This document shows, piece after piece, positions 17,583-26,414 of a stretch of DNA of 36,587 nucleotides (within the stretch, counting starts at the first letter, position 1; each line of letters starts with the position of its first letter). The stretch is taken from NCBI GenBank assembly GCA_017994575.1, contig JAGOKN010000021.1, positions 1 through 36,587 of the forward strand, written 5' to 3'. The translations under genes were made by a program, and so were the position numbers. The stretch comes from Nitrosomonas sp. (GTDB lineage Bacteria; Pseudomonadota; Gammaproteobacteria; Burkholderiales; Nitrosomonadaceae). The notes beneath the pieces are model-generated. The model was not told the origin of the DNA. It searched no databases and saw only the letters and a program-made list of their open reading frames with translations.

Positions 17583-17586
17583 AACT

Positions 17587-18834
17587 ATGGAATTATTCGG
17601 AAAAATGACTGCTTTGAAACGTGCAAAGGAAAAAGGATTTTTTGTTTTTGCGATATGGCTGTCGATCTTTCTGGGAAATCCAGCGCAGGCCAATAATCGC
17701 CATGCCTCCATCGTCGTTGATGCCGATACTGGCGCAGTGCTGCATGAATCTAACGCAGATGCCAGCCGTTATCCCGCCTCTTTGACCAAAATGATGACGC
17801 TTTATATGTTGTTTGAGGCATTGGGTCAGCGAAAAATGACGTTGGATACTCAAATGAATGTATCGTCTCATGCCGCTTCCATGCCAGCGACTAATATTAA
17901 CCTTCAAGCTGGTGACATGATCAGTGTGCGGGATGCGATTCCGGCGTTGATTGTCCGTTCAGCCAATGACGTAGCGGCAGTAGTTGCTGAAGCATTGGGT
18001 GATACCGAAGCCAATTTTGGTCGTATGATGACGGATAAAGCTCGCAAGTTGGGAATGCACTCCACAATTTTTCGCAATGCTTCCGGTTTGCCCAATAATG
18101 AACAAAAGACCACTGCTCGGGATCTGGTGACACTATCCAAGCGACTGATGAAAGATTTTCCTCACCACTATCACTACTTCTCGACTCAATCTTTCAGTTA
18201 CAAAGGAACCACTTATAACAGCCATAACCGGATGGTGCGCAATACCGATGGTGTGGATGGGCTTAAAACCGGCTTCATTCGGGCCTCTGGATTCAATGTT
18301 GCTACCTCTGCAAAACGTGGCAACCATCGCGTAATTGCGGTTGTGATGGGGGGATCGACTGCTGCTGCGCGCGATCAACAAATGGCGCAATTGTTGGATC
18401 GTAGCTTTAACGGAGGTGTTGCAAACGCTCAATTGACCAGTAATACCGATAATGTTCGTAATGCCCGTGTGTCCCCTGTTGTGCAAAAGGCCAGTGCACC
18501 GGCCTCCTTATCGAAAAAAGCTGTGGAGTCTGCTGCGACAACAAAGATGGTTCAAGCCGAATCCCGTGCTGAAGCAAAAAAAATGGCTTTGCCGAGAAAT
18601 AAAAATTGGGAAATTCAGATTGGCTCTTATCATGCGCATGATCGAGCGCAAGCTCGAGCTCAGGCCGCCACCCGCTGGATACCGGGCTCAGTGGTGATTA
18701 CCGAAGTAGAAGTCAGCAAGCGCAAATTTTATCGGGCACGGTTAGTGGGGTTGCAGGAAAATCAGGCACGTAATGCTTGTCAAAACTTATCCCGGCAAAA
18801 AATGGAATGCTTGGTGGTTCGTACTCACAGTTAG
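17587..18834 (+). CDS. D-alanyl-D-alanine carboxypeptidase (PBP5/6 type) with C-terminal SPOR domain
   Basis: A 415-residue penicillin-binding protein that trims the last D-Ala from peptidoglycan stem peptides in the periplasm. A hydrophobic signal segment (about 18-36, ending AQA) leads to the peptidase S11 domain. All three active-site motifs are present: SLTK (Ser65, Lys68), SAN (125-127) and KTG (227-229). Residues 275-335 are an Ala/Lys-rich linker. Residues about 338-412 (NWEIQIGSYHAHDRAQARAQAA through ARLVGLQENQARNACQNLSRQKMECLVV) form a SPOR domain, which binds glycan strands stripped of stem peptides at the division septum. This replaces the membrane-binding helix of E. coli PBP5 and points to septal targeting. 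The start is uncertain: ATG at 17587 or at 17605, neither with a good ribosome site. Confidence 0.92.
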   Translation: MELFGKMTALKRAKEKGFFVFAIWLSIFLGNPAQANNRHASIVVDADTGAVLHESNADASRYPASLTKMMTLYMLFEALGQRKMTLDTQMNVSSHAASMPATNINLQAGDMISVRDAIPALIVRSANDVAAVVAEALGDTEANFGRMMTDKARKLGMHSTIFRNASGLPNNEQKTTARDLVTLSKRLMKDFPHHYHYFSTQSFSYKGTTYNSHNRMVRNTDGVDGLKTGFIRASGFNVATSAKRGNHRVIAVVMGGSTAAARDQQMAQLLDRSFNGGVANAQLTSNTDNVRNARVSPVVQKASAPASLSKKAVESAATTKMVQAESRAEAKKMALPRNKNWEIQIGSYHAHDRAQARAQAATRWIPGSVVITEVEVSKRKFYRARLVGLQENQARNACQNLSRQKMECLVVRTHS

Positions 18835-18948
18835 TCAGCGTGTAAGCAGCATGACATTGCATGTGCATGATCCATTCTTCAATATCGATACCCTTGAAGC
18901 TTTTGCTTATTACATAGAGTAGTTCTTAGAAAATTCCGCTGTCAGAAA

Positions 18949-19176
18949 ATGCACATTGATAAAGAACTGGATGCGCGCGGTTTAGTTTGTCCCCTTCCCA
19001 TTTTGCGAACTAAACAATCGCTCGCTGGAATGATCAGAGGACAAACACTGAAAATTATCGCAACTGACCCCGGTTCCGTGATCGATTTCCAGGTTTTTGC
19101 CGATCAGACCGGGAATGAATTGCTATCTATGTCAGAAAGAGAAAGTGAATTTATCTTCATACTGAAAAAGAAATAG
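18949..19176 (+). CDS. tusA: TusA-family sulfurtransferase
   Basis: A 75-residue SirA/TusA protein that carries persulfide sulfur on a single cysteine. The signature LDARGLVCPLPILRTKQSL has the carrier Cys14 in the CPxP motif. The remaining strand-helix order (GQTLKIIATDPGSVIDFQVFADQTGNELL) is standard. In the cell it relays sulfur to tRNA thiolation or, in sulfur-oxidising lineages, to sulfane oxidation. No dsr, hdr or tus partners are nearby, so tRNA thiolation or molybdenum-cofactor sulfur traffic is the default guess. It is convergent with pmbA. Confidence 0.9.
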   Translation: MHIDKELDARGLVCPLPILRTKQSLAGMIRGQTLKIIATDPGSVIDFQVFADQTGNELLSMSERESEFIFILKKK

Positions 19177-19252
19177 TATTCATCTGAGCGATTCCCGAGG
19201 ATATCTCAAGATTATCGATGTGTGATTATAGAAGTATCCATAAATCAAATGA

Positions 19253-20611
19253 TTAACCACCGGCAATAGTCATGCGATCAATTAAAACAGACCCGCACTG
19301 TTTGGATCCATGTACAATGACATCATTGCCAATCGCTTGTATTCCTTGAAACATTTTCTGCAAATTGCCCGCAATCGTGATTTCTTCTACTGGATAGGCA
19401 ATTTCTCCCTTTTCTACCCAATAACCTGAGGCGCCACGCGAATAATCTCCGGTGACAGCGTTGATGCCATGTCCCAATAATTCGGTTACCAAAAGGCCTG
19501 TGCCCATTTTTTTCAATAATGCATTGAAATCTATTGGCGCTGCATTCCGCATGATCAGATTATGCGTACCACCGGCGTTCCCGGTCGTGCGCATGCCCAG
19601 TTTGCGTGCGGAATAACTCCCCAAGAAATAGCCCTGCACAATGCCATTCTCAACCACTTTGCGTTCGACAGTAGTGACGCCATCATCATCAAATGCACCG
19701 CTAGCAAGGCCTTTGTGTATATGCGGCAATTCGAGGATTTGAATATCCGGTGCAAAAACCTGCTGACCGATACTATCCAGCAAGAAAGTGGATTTGCGAT
19801 ACAGATTGCCACCACTCACGGCAGAAGCAAAATGTCCGATCAAGCTGGATGCAATCGGTGCTTCAAACAATACTGGCCCTTCACAGGTTGGAATTTTTCT
19901 GGCGCCTAAGCGCGCGGCACTACGTGCACCGGCTTTCTGTCCGATGCTTTCAGCAGTTTCCAGATCGACGGCATCGCGTGCCACGCTATACCAATAATCG
20001 CGTTGTTTGCTATCGCCTTGCTCAGCAATCATGGCGCAACTGATGCTGTGGCGCGACAGCGGATACCCTCCCATAAATCCCAGGCTGTTGGCGTAGATAA
20101 ATTGGGATTCACTGACGGAAACTGTGGCGCCTTCTGAGTTAGTAATGCGCTTATCGACTGCATAAGCGGCCTGTTCGCATTGCTTGGCTAATTCAATGAC
20201 CTCCTCAACCGATAGCTCCCATGGGTAGTACAAATCCAGTTGCGGATAATCCTGTGCTAGCAATTCCGCATCCGCCAATCCGGCACAATCATCATCAGCA
20301 GTATAGCGCGCAATGGATAAAGCAGCTGCAACGGTATCACTGATGGCCTGTGGTGAAAAATCTGAAGTGCTGGCATTCCCGCGTTTTTGTCCGATGTAAA
20401 CGGTCACTGACAACCCTTTGTCACGATTATATTCGATCGTTTCAACAGCACTTTGCCGCACGGTAACTGTTTGACCAAAACCATCGGAAACGTTGGTTTC
20501 GCAAGCAGTGGCACCACCCTGCTGGGCATGCTTCAAAATATCACGGGCAATTTGTTGAAGTGTGCTCAGTGGGTAAGAAAATCGAGAATTAGAAACAGAT
20601 AGAGTATTCAT
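19253..20611 (-). CDS. pmbA: metalloprotease PmbA/TldE
   Basis: A 452-residue TldD/PmbA family protein. TldD and PmbA/TldE form a heterodimeric protease that cuts modified peptides such as microcin B17 and degrades CcdA antitoxin; the zinc site is in TldD, and PmbA is the partner. Recognisable segments are AQQGGATACETNVSDGFGQTVTVRQSAVETIEYNRDKGLSVTVYIGQKRGNASTSD near the N-terminus. Towards the end are ASGAFDDDGVTTVERKVVENGIVQGYFLGSYSARKLGMRTTGNAGG and VTGDYSRGASGYWVEKGEIAYPVEEITIAGNL. It diverges from darP across a 95-base gap, the common betaproteobacterial arrangement. tldD is not in the window. Confidence 0.94.
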   Translation of the reverse strand: MNTLSVSNSRFSYPLSTLQQIARDILKHAQQGGATACETNVSDGFGQTVTVRQSAVETIEYNRDKGLSVTVYIGQKRGNASTSDFSPQAISDTVAAALSIARYTADDDCAGLADAELLAQDYPQLDLYYPWELSVEEVIELAKQCEQAAYAVDKRITNSEGATVSVSESQFIYANSLGFMGGYPLSRHSISCAMIAEQGDSKQRDYWYSVARDAVDLETAESIGQKAGARSAARLGARKIPTCEGPVLFEAPIASSLIGHFASAVSGGNLYRKSTFLLDSIGQQVFAPDIQILELPHIHKGLASGAFDDDGVTTVERKVVENGIVQGYFLGSYSARKLGMRTTGNAGGTHNLIMRNAAPIDFNALLKKMGTGLLVTELLGHGINAVTGDYSRGASGYWVEKGEIAYPVEEITIAGNLQKMFQGIQAIGNDVIVHGSKQCGSVLIDRMTIAGG

Positions 20612-20706
20612 AGACTAGTTGGCAGAAAATTTAATCTGGAATTTAAAAAAGAAGTTTTTCAGTTACAAAAAACAAATCGAATGGAATAACATGCATCGAA
20701 AGCGCT

Positions 20707-21258
20707 ATGATAGCAGCTTCTCGACACTGCATTACACAGGTTACCGTGCAAAATAACCCAGAATACGATATCAAACAGGATGATGCGCCGAGCAAAACAA
20801 AACGCAAGAAGGACATGCACGCTTTGCAAGAAATTGGTGAGCAACTGGTGGAACTGGATCCAAAGAAATTAAACGAGTTTGATTTGCCGGAAATTTTGAT
20901 GGACGCCATTCATCTTGCGCGCCCCATGAATAAACATGGCGCTCGCCGCCGACAAATGCAGTATATTGGCAAATTGATGCGTACGGTTGATGTGCTGCCA
21001 ATTCAGGAGAAACTGGATTCTTGGCAAAAAACATCCCTTTACCAAACTGCCCGGCTGCACCAACTTGAACGCTGGCGTGAGCGTCTGCTAACCGATGACA
21101 ATGCATTGACCGAATTTGCGCAAAAATACCCCACGGCCGATTTGCAACATTTGCGTTTATTAATTCGCAATGCACATAAGGAAAAAGCAGCTGACAAGCC
21201 ACCGAAAAGCTTTCGCTTGCTGTTCCAGGCATTGCAGGTGATAGTTCCGCAAATGTGA
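20707..21258 (+). CDS. darP: ribosome biogenesis factor DarP (YjgA, DUF615)
   Basis: Up to 183 residues, matching the YjgA/DarP family that associates with late 50S ribosome precursors. Conserved text includes PSKTKRKKDMHALQEIGEQLVEL, LPEILMDAIHLARPMNKHGARRRQMQYIGKLMR, and the C-terminal LRLLIRNAHKEKAADKPPKSFRLLFQAL. The protein is highly charged and helical. The ATG at 20707 is the longest start, but the GTG at 20746, with AGG five bases upstream, fits the usual family N-terminus better and gives 170 residues. It diverges from pmbA and is convergent with the deacetylase gene nine bases downstream. Confidence 0.92.
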   Translation: MIAASRHCITQVTVQNNPEYDIKQDDAPSKTKRKKDMHALQEIGEQLVELDPKKLNEFDLPEILMDAIHLARPMNKHGARRRQMQYIGKLMRTVDVLPIQEKLDSWQKTSLYQTARLHQLERWRERLLTDDNALTEFAQKYPTADLQHLRLLIRNAHKEKAADKPPKSFRLLFQALQVIVPQM

Positions 21259-21267
21259 CACGGGCTT

Positions 21268-22191
21268 TCAGTTCGTATTCAGCACCCTGATATGCGCGGC
21301 CACGCAGCGCCCCAATGATTTTAACTCATACCCACCCTCAAGCGCGGATACAATCCGCCCGCCGGCATGTTGATTAGCTAATGCCTTGATTTGCTCAGTG
21401 ATCCAGACATAATCATCATCACAAAATTGTAATTGCGCCATGTCGTCATCCTTATGTGCATCAAATCCGGCCGATACAAAAATCATTTCTGGCTTGAATG
21501 AGTCTAATGCAGGCAGCCAATCGTTGGTTACGGCCTTGCGAAAAACCGTTCCATCTGAACCCCGTTGCAGGGGTACATTGATCATGCGGGGATTGCCGCT
21601 ATCAGCACCGCAATAAGGATAAAAAGGATGCTGGAACGTTGAGCACAGCATGACATGTGGATTATCCCGAAAAATCTCTTCGCTGCCGTTGCCGTGGTGC
21701 ACGTCAAAATCCAAAATAGCCATTCGCTGCAACTGATAAGCATGGATGGCGTGAGTTACACCCACCGCTATATTGTTAAACACGCAGAAGCCCATGGCAC
21801 GATCGGATTCCGCATGATGTCCGGGAGGGCGAATAGCGCAAAAAGCATTATCGACTTTGCCTGATAGCACCAACTCGGTTGCCAGCACGACAGCGCCGGC
21901 TGCGCGTAATGCCGCATTCAGCGTAAACGGATTCATGTTGGTATCGGGATCAAGCGCAATCAATCCTGTACGCGGTGCAGCTTGATGGATACTTTCAATA
22001 TAACTCTGAGTATGTGCTCGTGATAGCTGCTCTGTACTCGCTAACGGCGCATCATAGCATTGCAGCACTGACAGTAAACCGGAGTCTTTTAGTTCATTTT
22101 CAATGGCGACCAATCGCTGCGGGCATTCTGGGTGATACATTCCCATATCATGCTTGAGGCAATCGGGGTGACTGATATATGCGGTTTGCAA
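21268..22191 (-). CDS. histone-deacetylase family protein (acetylpolyamine/AcuC type)
   Basis: A 307-residue zinc deacylase of the arginase/deacetylase fold. The active-site motifs are complete: RPPGHHAE (His125, His126), ILDFDVHHGNG (zinc ligands Asp163 and His165), SAGFDAHKDDD (zinc ligand Asp244) and ALEGGY near the C-terminus. Bacterial members remove acetyl groups from polyamines, acetylated lysine or small amides; the substrate cannot be read from sequence. The N-terminus HPDCLKHDMGMYHPECPQRL matches the family, so the TTG start at 22191 is probably right although its ribosome site is weak. Confidence 0.92.
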   Translation of the reverse strand: MQTAYISHPDCLKHDMGMYHPECPQRLVAIENELKDSGLLSVLQCYDAPLASTEQLSRAHTQSYIESIHQAAPRTGLIALDPDTNMNPFTLNAALRAAGAVVLATELVLSGKVDNAFCAIRPPGHHAESDRAMGFCVFNNIAVGVTHAIHAYQLQRMAILDFDVHHGNGSEEIFRDNPHVMLCSTFQHPFYPYCGADSGNPRMINVPLQRGSDGTVFRKAVTNDWLPALDSFKPEMIFVSAGFDAHKDDDMAQLQFCDDDYVWITEQIKALANQHAGGRIVSALEGGYELKSLGRCVAAHIRVLNTN

Positions 22192-22384
22192 TTACTTTTC
22201 TAATCCTATGAATTTGTTGATAATAATAATCTTATTTAATCATCGCTCGTGATTATCAAGTACAAAGTTTATACAATCGATTCACTATACCGTGATAAAT
22301 TATCAGTATTTTGCACAACCTTATTAAGAAATAAACAAGATTGTTTTACGTTAATGTACTTTTTGGTCATATTGGGAGTAATGG

Positions 22385-23434
22385 ATGAATGAGTTTATAG
22401 CTAAAGTATTAAATATACTTTCCTTGGATGCGTTGACAGGAAGAAGTTGGCTGGATTTGATATCGATTCTAGCGCCTTCTGTCATTTTAATTATTGCTTT
22501 ATTTGTTGCTAGCCTTTTCCTGAAAATCAGAAATTGGCGATTTTCCGCTTATGCTGTTTGCTTGATTTTGACACTGGTTTATTTGCCTTACGAGCTGCAT
22601 CGACAAGCGACGGCGATGGGTAGAGCAGATGCCAATGTCAATGAATTGCACGGAAATCTGCAACAATTATTGAATTCCGCGCATTTGGGTCACATGAATG
22701 ATATTGCAACTAAAGAAGTTTCTGCCAAAATTCTGGATGAATTGATTCAAGGTTTGGGCAAAGATCAGAAAAAAGATCTCATTTTGACCTCGTGGCTCAT
22801 TTCCGAGAACGAGAAAAATGCACTCAACCAAATGGAAAGCAAGCAAAAAATGCTGGCTGATGAAATTAAATTCACATTAAATGAAGCAAGAACACAAATT
22901 ATTGAGTCTAGTCCACCCCTTGAGAAAATATCGGACACGATTGTGAAGCGCCTGGATGTTGAGGTTAATCAATTGATAGAAAAGAAGATGCAAGTATTTA
23001 AACAAGAAATTGATAGCTCTTTGGATAACTTCAGAAATGGCATTAATACCTTTGTTCAAGGCGAACTCAAAAATTATGAAGAAAAACTGGCTGTGATTAC
23101 GCAACAGAATGTCGACGAATTAAGAAGTTATTCCGGCAAGGCTGCGCAAGCATTTGCTGAGCAGGTCAATAAAGTAAATCGCGAGTCATTGCAAAAAATG
23201 GATGCGACCAAAGCCAGTTTGGATGGTATTGGCGCCGCTGTTGCGAACATTGACTTGAAGAATGTGACTCAGCAAGTCAAGCAGCTTTCAGCATCAATCG
23301 AAATGGCGCAAAAAAAGAGCGACTTGCTATTTGAATATAACGAATGTTTAAGAGCGGCTGGTGTGCTTGATCTGGGTGGTAAAGAAGAGCACTGTAAAAC
23401 CAAGTTGAACGAAGGTCTGAGTAGCTTAAAATAA
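22385..23434 (+). CDS. membrane-anchored coiled-coil protein of unknown function
   Basis: I do not recognise this 349-residue protein. Two membrane helices are seen near residues 24-46 (LISILAPSVILIIALFVASLF) and 53-68 (SAYAVCLILTLVYLPY). The rest, about 70-345, is charged and helical with few Gly or Pro and long heptad-like runs, for example KQKMLADEIKFTLNEARTQI and VIKRLDVEVNQLIEKKMQVFKQEI-like text. That implies a rod projecting from the membrane. Three Cys occur, two of them near the C-terminus (ECLRAAGVLD, EEHCKTKL). The ATG at 22385 has GGGAG upstream. It stands alone, with an inverted repeat after it. It could be a scaffolding or division-associated protein, but nothing here proves this. 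Confidence 0.75.
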   Translation: MNEFIAKVLNILSLDALTGRSWLDLISILAPSVILIIALFVASLFLKIRNWRFSAYAVCLILTLVYLPYELHRQATAMGRADANVNELHGNLQQLLNSAHLGHMNDIATKEVSAKILDELIQGLGKDQKKDLILTSWLISENEKNALNQMESKQKMLADEIKFTLNEARTQIIESSPPLEKISDTIVKRLDVEVNQLIEKKMQVFKQEIDSSLDNFRNGINTFVQGELKNYEEKLAVITQQNVDELRSYSGKAAQAFAEQVNKVNRESLQKMDATKASLDGIGAAVANIDLKNVTQQVKQLSASIEMAQKKSDLLFEYNECLRAAGVLDLGGKEEHCKTKLNEGLSSLK

Positions 23435-23453
23435 TCACTGATTACAAGTGATG

Positions 23454-23485
23454 TGGCGGTTCTTTTGTTTGTACAAGAATCGCCA
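23454..23485. terminator. hairpin between convergent genes
   Basis: TGGCGGTTCTT (23454-23464) pairs with AAGAATCGCCA (23475-23485) with one G-U wobble and a 10-base loop. It lies 20 bases after the coiled-coil gene and 50 bases beyond the end of the convergent channel gene. There is no U tract on either side, so the terminator call is moderate. Confidence 0.5.
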
Positions 23486-23535
23486 GATCAAATTCGAGTT
23501 TGTGGTAACGATAAGAGTGAATGCGATACCATAGA

Positions 23536-24009
23536 TTAATCTCTAGCATCGTGATCAGATTTGGTTAACGGATGCGGCCAGAATCGTTGCATCGCCAAAA
23601 AAGTAAAAGACGCCGACCAGGTGATCATCGACAGTCCTGACAATCCTTCGGCGGCAGTCAATATGCGGATCATTCCAACCGGCACCAGATCACCGAATCC
23701 AACGGTTGTATAGACAACGGATGAGTAATAAATAAAATCAAGAAATCCACCCTCATCAATCCCGGATATATGCCCCCACCCGACACCGTGCTGAATCAGC
23801 AGATAGCCCAGAGCGAATATAATAATTTCCAGTATGTGCGCCAGCAGTAGTCCGAGCATCACAATGAGTACACCAATGCGTTTATGAACGTGTATGCCCA
23901 CCGTGCGACTAAGAAAACGTAAGGCTTCATAATGCACCACCACACAAATAATGACTACCAATGTAGAAATTAAAAATACCGCTAAATGGAGTACATGTTC
24001 ATTCATCAT
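23536..24009 (-). CDS. small ion-channel protein (Ion_trans_2 potassium channel)
   Basis: A 157-residue membrane protein with hydrophobic helices near 8-26, 44-72 and 112-130. Between the last two is a pore loop, DFIYYSSVVYTTVGFGDLVPVG. The TVGFGD sequence (102-107) is a variant of the potassium selectivity filter TVGYGD; Phe for Tyr is common in the two-pore and prokaryotic channels and keeps potassium selectivity. There is no cytoplasmic RCK/TrkA-N domain, so gating is unknown. This is a single-filter subunit that would need to form a tetramer. Confidence 0.85.
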   Translation of the reverse strand: MMNEHVLHLAVFLISTLVVIICVVVHYEALRFLSRTVGIHVHKRIGVLIVMLGLLLAHILEIIIFALGYLLIQHGVGWGHISGIDEGGFLDFIYYSSVVYTTVGFGDLVPVGMIRILTAAEGLSGLSMITWSASFTFLAMQRFWPHPLTKSDHDARD

Positions 24010-24179
24010 AAAATATTCGATAACTCATTACAAAACGCATTGTAGACACATATATAATAAGGATCGATCTTATCGAAAAATTTTTATTCATACTATGTAC
24101 TTTTGCGTTGCTGTACCATTTGATTTATATGCCCGCTTGAGCCAACACGCATGGATGTCTACTTAATCAGAGGGCATTC

Positions 24180-24989
24180 ATGGGGCAGGTAACTGAGCTA
24201 GTAGGTCGAGGACTGGCACATTTTCTGACCAAGCCGGTTCGGCAAAGTACTCAGGTGGCAATAGTCAGTCAAGAACAGTTGTTGGCCAATCTGCAGCCAG
24301 GTGATGTGCTACTGATCGAAGGCAATACGCGCGTCAGCGTGGCCATCAAATATCTCACCCAATCTACTTGGTCGCATGCAGCCATATTCATAGGTAATGC
24401 ACTACCTAACGATTCACCCTGGGAGCTGCCGCTAGTTCTGGTGGAAGCCGATCTGAAAGACGGTGTTCGCGCAATAACGCTTGCGAACTATGCGCAAATG
24501 CATACACGGATTTGCCGTCCTGTCGGTTTGAGCGATGAGGATCGCAAACGGGTTGTTGATTATGTGATTGCCCGTCTAGGGCAACAATATGATCTCAAGC
24601 ACATTTTCGACCTGTTGCGGTACCTTTTGCCCACGGCGCCAGTTCCTACCAGATTCCGCAGACGCTTGTTGGCGCTCGGTAGCGGAGATCCAACCCGCGC
24701 AATTTGTTCTACGCTGATTGCGCAAGCTTTCGAGTCAGTACGCTACCCCATATTGCCGGAGATTGAGCGCACTTGGTCAAATGATCCGGTACACGCGGAT
24801 TGCTACGCAGAAATCTATCACATACGCCATTACAGTCTGTATACGCCACGCGATTTCGATATTTCACCCTTTTTTGACATCATCAAGCCAACCATCAAAA
24901 ATGGTTTTGATTATCGCTCATTGGCGTGGGGTGATATGCCCCAAGTGCTAGAGGGGCCCTGCCGATCTGTGGAAACAAAAAAAGATTGA
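24180..24989 (+). CDS. YiiX-like permuted NlpC/P60 (papain-fold) cysteine hydrolase
   Basis: A 269-residue protein of the YiiX/YebB (DUF830) group of circularly permuted papain-like enzymes. The first motif LQPGDVLLIEGNTRVSVAIKYLTQSTWSHAAIFIG carries the catalytic His (His66). The second, DPTRAICSTLIAQAFESV, carries the nucleophile Cys (Cys176). In between is YVIARLGQQYDLKHIFDLLRY, typical of the family. Members hydrolyse amide or ester bonds in cell-wall peptides or lipids; the substrate is not known here. No signal peptide is seen. A good ribosome site (AGAGGG) precedes the ATG. A long tail (about 225-269) follows the domain. Confidence 0.82.
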   Translation: MGQVTELVGRGLAHFLTKPVRQSTQVAIVSQEQLLANLQPGDVLLIEGNTRVSVAIKYLTQSTWSHAAIFIGNALPNDSPWELPLVLVEADLKDGVRAITLANYAQMHTRICRPVGLSDEDRKRVVDYVIARLGQQYDLKHIFDLLRYLLPTAPVPTRFRRRLLALGSGDPTRAICSTLIAQAFESVRYPILPEIERTWSNDPVHADCYAEIYHIRHYSLYTPRDFDISPFFDIIKPTIKNGFDYRSLAWGDMPQVLEGPCRSVETKKD

Positions 24990-25325
24990 TCGTGCCCACG
25001 CCAAGAGGCCGATTGGCCGAATCGCTAAACGACACAAATGCCATATTGGAGGCTTCTGCATAACTGGCTTTATCGAATGTACGAGTTCTGTAAGCATTTG
25101 ATTTAATTGTGATGGAAATGAACAGAGAAGCTCAAAAACACAGTTATGCAGAGATCTCTTTTAGTTGGTTATTGCACTGGCAGAGGAGGTTGTGCAGGAG
25201 TCTTTCGACTATTGTTGATGTCAGTTTTCAAGGGTTCTGAATAAAAGCCCTGAAGTAATTTCAGTTAAAATCAACTTGACTCAATGGTTGCAAAAATATC
25301 TTCCGTTGAGCGCACAACCGATAGA
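24990..25325. other. intergenic region between convergent genes
   Basis: These 336 bases separate two convergent genes. I see no tRNA, convincing terminator or supported gene. A minus-strand frame at 24988-25098 reads like protein but has no start and overlaps the neighbouring gene. Confidence 0.5.
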
Positions 25326-26414
25326 TTAAACAAATACGACTCCATTTTGCTGCAATCCGACGAGGTCGATGTTTATTGCATTGATTTCAGAATTGGCAGC
25401 GAACTCGAGCATCTGTGCCTGAGTCAACGCCCCACCATTGCCTTCTAGTAATGCCACATAAAAAGCTTGTTCTGAAGGTGAAGGCGCCAAGCCCGCTATA
25501 TTCTGATAAACCGTATCCACAAACAGCTCATTGCTAAGATTACCCAGCGCATCGACTACAAGCTGAGAAACTTCCAGTATGCTTAGTCCAGAATCGAATA
25601 AATCCAGGCCGATACCTACATAATCTGGGTGTTCCTGAATGGTCGCCCCATCGAGCGCCGCGCCGATGATTCGAACTGTATTGCTGGCTGCTTGTCCGGC
25701 ATCAAGATCAATAGCGAGTGCTTTATCTGAGAATTGCAGGCGCTCGATATCGGATAGCGTATCGTCGCCATCCGGACCGGAAATGCTGGAAACGTTGGTT
25801 GCAGCCGAGAACGCATGGCTAGCAAGATTTTGGCTATAGATTGCAGTATCGACACCCGCGCCACCATTCAGTGTGTCATTGCCTTCTTTACCATCCAGTG
25901 TGTCTTGGCCACCGGCAGCCACGATGACATCGGCTCCGGCCGTGCCTGTGAGATGATCCGGATTGTCTGTTCCTAAGATAGCATTGCTCTCTACCGTGTT
26001 GGTGTTTCCGGCAAAGTTCGTGGGGGAATTGATTCCAGTTGAGCCATCGCGATTGAGCGATCGATTGCCATCGATGGGTAATTCCGCATAACTGATGCTG
26101 CCTCCAAACATTCCTGGAAAATTCACGGTACCATTGGTAGTAAACAAGAATCCGTCCGGTAAGATGAAATCGGGCGTGACAATACCCAAATTGGCAAATC
26201 CTTGAGTTGCCAGCAATACCGACTTACCATTAGTTGCCGCATTGGGTAGATTGGTATTGATAAGATAAGTTTTCGGGGTCGTGCCATTACTCGAGGTGAT
26301 CGAATGCCCCGCCCATTCGTGCTGACTATCGGCTTCTCCTACAAATTCAATGAATTGAACAGATCCATCCGCGTTTGAGTACACTTCATTCATATGGAAA
26401 ATGTGAAATGTCAT
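25326..26414 (-). CDS. RTX-repeat protein with DUF4214 domain, probable type I secretion substrate
   Basis: A 362-residue acidic protein without an N-terminal signal. Residues 1-150 form a Gly/Asn/Thr-rich domain I do not recognise by name (FIEFVGEADSQHEWAGHSITSSNG). Residues about 150-187 are RTX-like calcium-binding repeats (ILGTDNPDHLTGTAGADVIVAAGGQDTLDGKEGNDTLNGGAGVDTAIY). The C-terminal part (about 275-352: VSQLVVDALGNLSNELFVDTVYQNIAGLAPSPSEQAFYVALLEGNGGALTQAQMLEFAANSEIN) is a DUF4214 domain, common at the end of secreted RTX proteins. This layout predicts export by a type I ABC system through a C-terminal signal. No secretion genes are in the window. Confidence 0.85.
   Translation of the reverse strand: MTFHIFHMNEVYSNADGSVQFIEFVGEADSQHEWAGHSITSSNGTTPKTYLINTNLPNAATNGKSVLLATQGFANLGIVTPDFILPDGFLFTTNGTVNFPGMFGGSISYAELPIDGNRSLNRDGSTGINSPTNFAGNTNTVESNAILGTDNPDHLTGTAGADVIVAAGGQDTLDGKEGNDTLNGGAGVDTAIYSQNLASHAFSAATNVSSISGPDGDDTLSDIERLQFSDKALAIDLDAGQAASNTVRIIGAALDGATIQEHPDYVGIGLDLFDSGLSILEVSQLVVDALGNLSNELFVDTVYQNIAGLAPSPSEQAFYVALLEGNGGALTQAQMLEFAANSEINAINIDLVGLQQNGVVFV

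Larger units (their letters stand above)
17237..17586. other. AT-rich intergenic region with stacked palindromes
   Basis: The 350 bases between the terminator and the carboxypeptidase gene hold no credible gene. Besides the tRNA-like relic there are two short palindromes, ACAAAATT-CA-AATTTTGT (17391-17408) and ATCAATT-aca-AATTGAT (17438-17454). A tandem 18-base repeat lies directly before the start codon. Confidence 0.6.

Noticed and set aside
22219..22237. Fur-box-like GATAATAATAATCTTATTT upstream of the deacetylase gene.
   Set aside because: 14 of 19 matches in a very AT-rich stretch is not convincing, and the gene has no iron link.
24988..25098. Minus-strand frame reading NAYRTRTFDKASYAEASNMA and onwards, which looks protein-like.
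   Set aside because: No start codon at its head, overlaps the end of the hydrolase gene, and matches no family I know. It could be a relic but cannot be supported.
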